DNA of 64,000 nucleotides from Marinobacterium arenosum. Lineage in GTDB: Bacteria > Pseudomonadota > Gammaproteobacteria > Pseudomonadales > Balneatricaceae. The stretch is from contig NZ_JAILYN010000014.1 of assembly GCF_019795155.1 (NCBI RefSeq), forward strand, positions 28,868 to 92,867, given 5' to 3'. Of this stretch, positions 57,218-64,000 are shown one piece after another (position 1 is the first letter of the stretch; each line of letters begins with the position of its first letter). The notes beneath the pieces were generated by a model that was not told where the DNA came from, made no database searches, and worked only from the letters and a program-made list of their open reading frames with translations. The translations under genes and the position numbers were made by a program.

Positions 57218-57748
57218 TCAGGCGCCAGCGCGCGCCTGCAACCGGTCGGCATCGATATGCCTCAATGCGCCGCTCGCCGGCTCCACCTCGAACGCCCGCC
57301 CGAAGCCAACCACATAGCTACCGCTCTGCGGCACCAGCCGAAACAGCCGGAAATCCGGCAGCTCGCGCAACATGGTGATCATCGACCCATGGCATTGCGC
57401 CATTCGCGCCAGCACCGCCCGGTAGTGCTCACCTTGCCGATCGATCTCTACAGCCTCGCAACGAAAGCTCAACCGTTCACGCGCGAACAGATTGCGGCTT
57501 TCCGACTCTTCGCGAATAAACAGCACGCCGGCCTTGGGGTGTTGCAGCAGGTTCCGGGTATGGGACGCCAACTGACTGATATAGATATAGAAACTGCCAT
57601 CGTCATCGCGCAGGTAGGGGGCATAGCTGAGCTCAGGCATGCCGTCGGCTGCCAACGTCGACAACAGCAGCGAGCGCCGCGCCTCCATCAACGCCCGGCA
57701 GTCCACTGACAACCGGTCAAGTTCCTGCTGAGAAATTTCCGCAGCCAT
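57218..57748 (-). CDS. HugZ/HutZ-like pyridoxamine-phosphate-oxidase-fold protein
   Basis: A 176-residue split-barrel protein of the FMN-binding/haem-oxygenase-like group. HugZ and HutZ degrade or store haem. The start SQQELDRLSVDCRALMEARRSLLLSTLAADGMPELSYAPYL and the HPKAGVLFIREESESRNLFARERLSF segment match the family. The C-terminal haem-ligand region of true HugZ (His-rich) is not clear here: only ALRHIDAD is present. A haem role is therefore tentative, and no haem-uptake genes are nearby. Confidence 0.8.
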   Translation of the reverse strand: MAAEISQQELDRLSVDCRALMEARRSLLLSTLAADGMPELSYAPYLRDDDGSFYIYISQLASHTRNLLQHPKAGVLFIREESESRNLFARERLSFRCEAVEIDRQGEHYRAVLARMAQCHGSMITMLRELPDFRLFRLVPQSGSYVVGFGRAFEVEPASGALRHIDADRLQARAGA

Positions 57749-57879
57749 CCTGTTTCCCCGCCGTTTGTTGTATATAGTTAAAGCTACAAGATGGAATAAA
57801 ATCCATGGAGAAGCTCAGGATTTTACGGAATTGGCCGAGTCTAATGTAGTAAGGCCAGGAAATTTTCAGGGAGGTTGTC

Positions 57880-58302
57880 ATGGACAGCCTGCAAGTTTTC
57901 ATCCGCCACCCGGATGAAATTCCGCTTGAGCTGAGCAGTTTCGACAGCTATGACGAAACTCGCAGTGAATCCCGGCAGCTGGGGTTGATCTGCAACAGCC
58001 CACACCGGTTCGAGAACGGCAGCTCGATCCGAATCGCCTTCCCTTTCATCGACAAAAGCGAAAGCTCCGACCTTATCGGCGTCGTCAACTCCTGCCGTAA
58101 GATCAACTCCGATTACGAACTGGCCATCGCCTTTCCCAATCAGGACAGTGCCATGCGTATGCGGATGCTGGAGCAGCGCGCCCGGATCTATCTGTACCAG
58201 CAGAAGATGGCCCAGCTGTACGACCGCCATCTGTCCGAACAGGATGCGGCGCTTGAGTGGATCGACCGTTATGCCGCCAATTTCCCGACCGATGACGTAT
58301 AA
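57880..58302 (+). CDS. PilZ-like protein
   Basis: A 140-residue cytoplasmic protein. The N-terminal FIRHPDEIPLELS and the beta-rich middle (LGLICNSPHRFENGSSIRIAFPF, IGVVNSCRKINSDYELAIAF) follow the PilZ-domain pattern of c-di-GMP-binding proteins. The canonical RxxxR and D/NxSxxG motifs are absent or degenerate, so nucleotide binding is uncertain. The C-terminal part is helical. It precedes kdsA by 36 bp and could be cotranscribed with it. Confidence 0.7.
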   Translation: MDSLQVFIRHPDEIPLELSSFDSYDETRSESRQLGLICNSPHRFENGSSIRIAFPFIDKSESSDLIGVVNSCRKINSDYELAIAFPNQDSAMRMRMLEQRARIYLYQQKMAQLYDRHLSEQDAALEWIDRYAANFPTDDV

Positions 58303-59187
<885 letters not shown>

Positions 59188-59228
59188 TCAGCTGAGTTAG
59201 CTGACGTGTGAGGTAACCGGACCGCTGT

Positions 59229-61280
59229 ATGGATCAGACACAGGACAATCCCACCAGCATTCTCAAAGAAGGGCTACTGCTCGGCCCGGGACGTCACTTC
59301 AAGCTGCAAAGTGAGGTCGCCTCGCTGTCGCTGGGCCGGCTGTGGAAGGTCAGCGACCTGGGGCCCGGTAGCCGAACCACCCTCAGCCTGCTGTTTGTCG
59401 ACCCGCTGCTGGTCGCCCACAGCAGCTTCCTGAATACCCTGAAGAGACAGCTGAACGATGCCAAGCGGGTCAAGCACCCGCACCTGGCCGACCTGCAGGG
59501 CTTCTTCCAGTTGCGCAACGGCCTGCTGGCAGTCACCTGCGAGCCCCTCGACGGCCTCAGCCTGCAGCGGCTGATCGAACAGGGCGATGCCCGCAAGCTG
59601 AAGCAGGGGCAACTAAAGGGGCTGCTGCTGCAACTGGCAACCGTGCTCGACTTCCTGCACAAGCGCCATGGCAGTCCCCATGGCGCGCTTTGCCCGGAAC
59701 TGGTATTCATCAACCGCGGCAGCGGCATCAAGCTGCTCGGCCAAGGACTGCGTACCACCCTGGACAGCTGTAACGACAACCTGCCCCAGCCGCTCAGCTA
59801 CCCGCAATACCAGGCCCCGGAAGCGATCCATCCGGGCAATGTCCGTGCCAGCGCAGACGTGTTCTCGCTGGCCTGCATCGCCTACCAACTACTGACCGGC
59901 GAGCTGCCGTTTCGACTGGATGATAACGGTCAACGCCAGGGGATGCCCGATAAGCAACCGCGCAATCTGAGCGACCGCCAGTGGCTGACGCTGCAACGCG
60001 CCCTGTCGGCCAATCCAGACAACCGCCCGCTCAGTGCCACGGCGCTGATCCAGGCATTGTTCGTCGAGGAAGCTGAGGAGCCTGCCGATCAGGCGCAGCC
60101 CAACGCGGCTGCGGATCCCACGAGCAACACCGCCTTATCCGACAGCAGCCCTCCAGCCGCTAGCGACAACCATAGCGACACCAGCCAGACGACAAAAAAA
60201 TACCGTCTACCGGGTTGGCTAAACCTGCCTCGACTGAATCGGCCACTGGTCTTTGCCGGCGGCTTTATCTGCGGCTTTCTGTTGGCTCTCGCCTTGGGCC
60301 AATACTGGCTGGCGGACCGCCACTCCACCCGCGAACGACTCGCCGGCCAAAGCTCGACGCCGCCAGCGCCGACCACCGGTAGCGCAACTCAGCCGACCGC
60401 ACAGCAGGATAACGCAGCCAACATCGAAGCATTGCAGCAACAGATCGCCCAGCAGGCCGAGGCCCGCGAAGCGGCCAAGGAAACCAACCCGCAGAGCAGC
60501 GACCTGGCCGAACCGCAACGCAACAGCCAAACCCTGTTCCGCGATCAGATCGACGGCGATACCTACGGCCCGGAGATGGTGGTGATCCCGGCCGGCGAAT
60601 TCATCAAGGGCGACGACAGCCGCCAGGCCGACGACAACGAGCGCCCGGCCCACCGGATCCACATTCAGCGTGCGTTCGGCCTGTCGCGGTATGAAGTAAC
60701 CTTTGATGAGTACGACCTGTTCGCCAAGGATAGCGGCCGCCCGCTGCCTGACGATGAGGGCTGGGGCCGCGGCCGCCGCCCGGTGATCAACGTCAGCTGG
60801 CACGATGCCCAGGCCTATGCCCGCTGGCTGGGTCTGGTGACCGGCCAGCCCTACCGTCTGCCGACCGAAAGCGAGTGGGAGTATGCCGCCCGGGCCGGCA
60901 GTCAGACCCGCTACTGGTGGGGTGACGAGCTACTGCAGGGCTATGCGGTCTGCGACGAATGTGGCAGCCGCTGGGACGGCCAGCAGAGCGCGCCGGTCGG
61001 TTCGATGAAGCCGAACCCCTGGGGGCTGTACGATATGGCCGGCAACGTCGACGAGTGGGTCGCCGACTGTTACGCCGACAACTACAGCGCCACGCCGCGT
61101 GACGGCAGCGCCTGGCAGAACGGCGATTGCAGCGAGCGCGCCATGCGCGGTGGTTCCTGGTTCGATATCGGCCGGCTGATGCGGCCGTCCAGCCGCTACC
61201 GTAACCCGGCCAGCGGCAGCCGCAACAGCTGGGGTTTCAGAGTCGCGCTCGACATTAACCCAAGGACGACGGAGAACTGA
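59229..61280 (+). CDS. Pseudokinase-SUMF1 membrane protein
   Basis: A 683-residue single-pass membrane protein. Residues about 30-270 have a Ser/Thr-kinase fold (LKHPHL-like VKHPHLADLQGF, APEAIHPGNVRASADVFSLACIAYQLLTGELPF). The catalytic HRDxKxxN is HGALCPELV and DFG is LGQ, and no VAIK lysine is evident, so it should be catalytically dead. A membrane helix (LVFAGGFICGFLLALALGQYW) at about 338-358 is followed by a periplasmic linker and a SUMF1/FGE-like domain (about 450-683; MVVIPAGEFIKGDD, RLPTESEWEYAARAG, GNVDEWVADCY, RGGSW). The SUMF1 fold here probably acts as a binding module. Confidence 0.88.
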   Translation: MDQTQDNPTSILKEGLLLGPGRHFKLQSEVASLSLGRLWKVSDLGPGSRTTLSLLFVDPLLVAHSSFLNTLKRQLNDAKRVKHPHLADLQGFFQLRNGLLAVTCEPLDGLSLQRLIEQGDARKLKQGQLKGLLLQLATVLDFLHKRHGSPHGALCPELVFINRGSGIKLLGQGLRTTLDSCNDNLPQPLSYPQYQAPEAIHPGNVRASADVFSLACIAYQLLTGELPFRLDDNGQRQGMPDKQPRNLSDRQWLTLQRALSANPDNRPLSATALIQALFVEEAEEPADQAQPNAAADPTSNTALSDSSPPAASDNHSDTSQTTKKYRLPGWLNLPRLNRPLVFAGGFICGFLLALALGQYWLADRHSTRERLAGQSSTPPAPTTGSATQPTAQQDNAANIEALQQQIAQQAEAREAAKETNPQSSDLAEPQRNSQTLFRDQIDGDTYGPEMVVIPAGEFIKGDDSRQADDNERPAHRIHIQRAFGLSRYEVTFDEYDLFAKDSGRPLPDDEGWGRGRRPVINVSWHDAQAYARWLGLVTGQPYRLPTESEWEYAARAGSQTRYWWGDELLQGYAVCDECGSRWDGQQSAPVGSMKPNPWGLYDMAGNVDEWVADCYADNYSATPRDGSAWQNGDCSERAMRGGSWFDIGRLMRPSSRYRNPASGSRNSWGFRVALDINPRTTEN

Positions 61281-61284
61281 ATTT

Positions 61285-62691
61285 ATGCGCCCTACCCTGA
61301 CCGCCCTGTGCTTCTGCAGCCTGCTGCCCGCCAGCCTGGCCCTGCAGGCCGCACCGCTGAAAATCGGCGCCGACCAGCGCGAATCACTCAGCCTGACACT
61401 CTATAACCAGGACCTCGGTCTGGTGCGCGAGAGCCGCCAGCTGCCGCCGCTACAACCGAACCAGCTGGCGGTGATCGAGGATGTCAGCGCCCGTCTGCAG
61501 CCCAACAGCCTGCAGATTCGCGGTGCCGGCAGCATTCTGGAGCAGAATCACACCGCCGACCTGCTGACCCATGACAACCTGCTGAAGCACTATGTCGGCA
61601 AGACCCTGCAACTGGCCCGCACCAACCCGGCCACCGGCAGTGAAACCACCCAGGAGGTCAAGCTGCTGGCGCTGGACCGCGATCGCGCACTGATCAGCCG
61701 CGGCGGTTTTGTCGAGAGCATCTCGCTGAACTCAAACTGGCGCTTCATCTTCCCGGCACTGCCGGAAAATCTCAGCGCCCAACCCAGCATCAGTTTCCGC
61801 AGCGGCGGTACCGACAAAGCACAGAGCGCCGATATCAACTACCTGACCAGCGGCCTGAACTGGCAGATGGACTACGTATTGAACCTGGCGGCCGACGGCA
61901 AGCAGGCCAGCCTGAACGGCTTGGCCACGCTCAACAACTACACCGGCAGCCACTTCCCGGATGCCCGCATCAGCCTGCTGGCTGGCTCGGTTCAGGCACC
62001 GCAGCCACAGCCCTACCAGCCCACCCAGAAGCGGCTGGCCGGCATGGCAATGATGGAAGCCGCCGACAGCAATGCGCCGCGCGAAGCCCTGCAGGACTTC
62101 CACCTCTATACCCTGCCGAAGCCACTGACCCTGCTGAACAACCAGCAGAAGCAGGTCAGCTTGATCAACGCCCGCCAATTCACCCTGGAAAAACGCTACC
62201 GGCTGCAGTTCCTGGTTTATCCGCAGCCGCTGGCACCGGACAGCCAGCTGAAACCGGGCGCCATCCTGCAATTCGACAATAACAAGGCCAACAAGCTGGG
62301 CGACCCGATGCCGGCCGGCCAAGTGCGGGTGTTCAGTCCCGACGCCCAGGGCCAGCAGCAGTTCATCGGCGCCAGCTTCATGCCGCACATCGCCGAGGAT
62401 AACAAGGTACGGCTGGAGTTGGGCCAGGCATTCGATGTCAGCATCGACCGCCAGCAGACCCAGTTTGAGAAGACCTATGACGGCCATGTGATCAGCCAGC
62501 AGCTGCGGATCTCCAACCGCTCCGGCCGCGATAGCAGCATCGAGCTGATCGCCGATTTCCCACGTCGTTGGCAGATCGAGACCAGCAACCACAAGTTCGA
62601 CAACCGGGGCCGCTCCGCCCGCTGGCTGATCAAGCTGCCGGCCAAGGGCGATGCACTGCTGTCGTTCCGGGTACGGCTGTACGACAAGTAA
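61285..62691 (+). CDS. DUF4139 secreted protein
   Basis: A 468-residue protein with a Sec signal (cleavage near LALQA-A, residue 22). The pattern LTLYNQDLGLVRESRQLPPL, followed by VIEDVSARLQPNSL and a C-terminal DUF4139 region (YDGHVISQQLRISNRSGRDSSIELIADFP), is that of the DUF4139 mucoidy-inhibitor-like family. Function unknown. It follows the SUMF1 gene by 4 bp and precedes tapT by 8 bp, so the three are very likely cotranscribed. Confidence 0.87.
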   Translation: MRPTLTALCFCSLLPASLALQAAPLKIGADQRESLSLTLYNQDLGLVRESRQLPPLQPNQLAVIEDVSARLQPNSLQIRGAGSILEQNHTADLLTHDNLLKHYVGKTLQLARTNPATGSETTQEVKLLALDRDRALISRGGFVESISLNSNWRFIFPALPENLSAQPSISFRSGGTDKAQSADINYLTSGLNWQMDYVLNLAADGKQASLNGLATLNNYTGSHFPDARISLLAGSVQAPQPQPYQPTQKRLAGMAMMEAADSNAPREALQDFHLYTLPKPLTLLNNQQKQVSLINARQFTLEKRYRLQFLVYPQPLAPDSQLKPGAILQFDNNKANKLGDPMPAGQVRVFSPDAQGQQQFIGASFMPHIAEDNKVRLELGQAFDVSIDRQQTQFEKTYDGHVISQQLRISNRSGRDSSIELIADFPRRWQIETSNHKFDNRGRSARWLIKLPAKGDALLSFRVRLYDK

Positions 62692-62699
62692 GCCACCCG

Positions 62700-63311
62700 A
62701 TGAGTGAAGCGAACTGCCCGGGCTGCGGGCTGGCGACGGACTACTGCGTCTGTCGCTGGGCCCGCCCCCACCAGACCCAAGCCCGCTTGGCGCTGCTGCT
62801 GCATCCCAACGAACCGGCCCGCCCCTCCAATACCGCCCGCTTAATCCGGCAGGTGCTGCCGGACAGCAGCTGGCACCTGTGGGCGCGCAAGCAGCCGCCG
62901 GCGGAGCTGCTGCAACGGCTGAAGCAGCCGCATATCCAGCCCTGGCTGATCTTCCCGGCCGACCGACCTGAACTGGCCGAACGCGCCCACCCCTGGCAAC
63001 CGCCGGCAGCGGGCAAAACCGCGCTGTTCATCCTGCCGGACGGCACCTGGAAAGAGGTCCGAAAGCTGCTGCGCCAGAGCCCCTGGCTGGATGACATACC
63101 GATCCTGGCGTTCGACCCGCCACAGCGCAGCCGCTATACCCTGCGCCGCAACCCGGATGCCGATCATCTCTGTACCGCCGAGGTGGCTACGGCACTGCTG
63201 CAACTGACCGGCGAGCCCGGCGCCGCCAACGACCTGGACCGGCTGCTGGACCGTTTCCTGAGCCACTACCACGCCTGGCAGCACCACCAGCCGGTACCGG
63301 ATCGCAGTTAA
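62700..63311 (+). CDS. tapT: tRNA-uridine aminocarboxypropyltransferase (DTW domain)
   Basis: DTW proteins add the acp group to uridine 47 of tRNAs (acp3U). The 203-residue protein starts at ATG 62700. A zinc-binding set CPGCGLATDYCVC is at residues 6-18. LLLHPNEPARPSNTARLI, the signature DGTWKEVRKLL (DTW box) near residue 120, and PQRSRYTLRRNPDADHLCTAEV follow. The symbol follows the E. coli enzyme (YfiP/TapT); the paralogue TuaA class cannot be fully excluded. Confidence 0.85.
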   Translation: MSEANCPGCGLATDYCVCRWARPHQTQARLALLLHPNEPARPSNTARLIRQVLPDSSWHLWARKQPPAELLQRLKQPHIQPWLIFPADRPELAERAHPWQPPAAGKTALFILPDGTWKEVRKLLRQSPWLDDIPILAFDPPQRSRYTLRRNPDADHLCTAEVATALLQLTGEPGAANDLDRLLDRFLSHYHAWQHHQPVPDRS

Positions 63312-63376
63312 CAAAATTTGCTGTTGCCCACGGCTCCTGCTAGTAACAAAGCAGGCTGCGATGAGCTACGGCACCC

Positions 63377-63891
63377 TGTAGCAGCGGGCTCCGACCGCGA
63401 CGGGGCTGGCACGGTCGGCGGATGACACCTGCGGAACGGGCTGATACGCAGGTTTCGTCCCTGTTGATGGAGCGGCTTTAGCCGCGCCCTACGTAGGTTC
63501 TTTCGAAGCCCGCAGATGTCGCCCGCAGAGCGGGCTGCTACGGCAGGGCTTATGTAGCAGCGGGCTCCGACCGCGACGGGGCTGGCACGGTCGGCGGATG
63601 ACGCCTGCGGAGCGGGCTGATACGCAGGTTTCGTCCCTGTTGATGGAGCGGCTTTAGCCGCGCCCTACGTAGGTTCTTTCGAAGCCCGCAGATGTCGCCC
63701 GCGGAGCGGGCTGCTACGGCAGGGCTTATGTAGCAGCGGGCTCCGACCGCGACGGGGCTGGCACGGTCGGCGGATGACGCCTGCGGAGCGGGCTGATACG
63801 CAGGTTTCGTCCCTGTTGATGGAGCGGCTTTAGCCGCGCCCTACGTAGGTTCTTTCGAAGCCCGCAGATGTCGCCCGCGGAGCGGGCTGCT
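63377..63891. repeat. 176-bp tandem repeat array
   Basis: Three units begin at 63377, 63553 and 63729 with TGTAGCAGCGGGCTCCGACC; the third is truncated at about 63891. Spacing is exactly 176 bp both times and units differ at only a few positions. Each unit contains several short palindromes (GCGGCTTTAGCCGC, GCCCGC..GCGGGC). The rest of 63312-64000 has no gene. Confidence 0.95.
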
Positions 63892-64000
63892 TGTATCTCT
63901 CGTTGATGGGTGATTAGCTACCGCCCATCGCAAGGAGCCGGTGAGCCAGGCGGGCTGCGAAGTCGAAAAGACTGCCCTGTAGATGAGGCCCCGGCTCCTA

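Noticed and set aside
63377..63891. Possible CRISPR array
   Set aside because: The repeats are 176 bp and directly adjoining, without unique spacers, and no cas gene is nearby.

Overview
The window is GC-rich, densely coded chromosomal DNA from a gammaproteobacterium, most likely a marine Oceanospirillales/Alteromonadales-type or Pseudomonas-related lineage. This rests on gene order and protein families: mraZ-rsmH beside rnpB and rsmI, lpoA-yraN-diaA-dolP, sspAB next to petABC and rplM-rpsI, DUF2788, and class Ia nrdAB with a YfaE-type ferredoxin. No name is assigned at genus level because the sequence alone does not give one.

Layout. 1-13.4 kb is a conserved housekeeping core: cell-division regulator mraZ with its upstream boxes, RNase P RNA, rRNA methylation (rsmH, rsmI), the peptidoglycan synthase activator lpoA, sspAB, the cytochrome bc1 complex petABC, ribosomal proteins S9/L13, zapE, and a CidA/LrgB pair. 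After a TMEM165-type cation exporter and tRNA-Pro(CGG), 14.6-23.3 kb holds a complete quinohemoprotein amine dehydrogenase (QHNDH) cluster on the minus strand, in the order qhpA-D-C-B then qhpF-E-G. The gamma-subunit precursor QhpC keeps every cross-linking Cys/Glu/Asp/Trp residue known from Paracoccus QHNDH. The cluster has no AraC-type qhpR. Divergent from it lies a two-component pair: an OmpR-type regulator and a 2129-residue hybrid histidine kinase with a degenerate Ser/Thr-kinase-like head.

31-50 kb is rich in sensing and nutrient uptake. It has two diguanylate cyclases with NMT1/THI5-type periplasmic binding domains (one with three binding domains in tandem), a polar amino-acid ABC transporter whose permease carries an extra extracytoplasmic barrel-like domain, a hemerythrin, BrnQ, a dCache chemoreceptor with an amino-acid-binding signature, two small prolyl isomerases, an orphan Imm22-like protein, a TfoX-N protein and a Cache-PAS-GGDEF-EAL protein. 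A secreted protein of unknown function at 50.2 kb sits behind a perfect FNR/ANR box.

51-56 kb is nrdA-nrdB-ferredoxin, with two NrdR boxes 31 bp apart upstream of nrdA and a cluster of DnaA boxes downstream of the operon. tRNA-Tyr follows. The right end carries DUF2788, a HugZ-like protein, a PilZ-like protein, kdsA, a pseudokinase-SUMF1 membrane protein, a DUF4139 protein and a DTW-domain tRNA-modifying enzyme. It closes with a 176-bp tandem repeat array. Dispersed palindromic repeats mark the borders and the middle of the qhp region. I saw no insertion sequence, prophage, integrase or CRISPR array.
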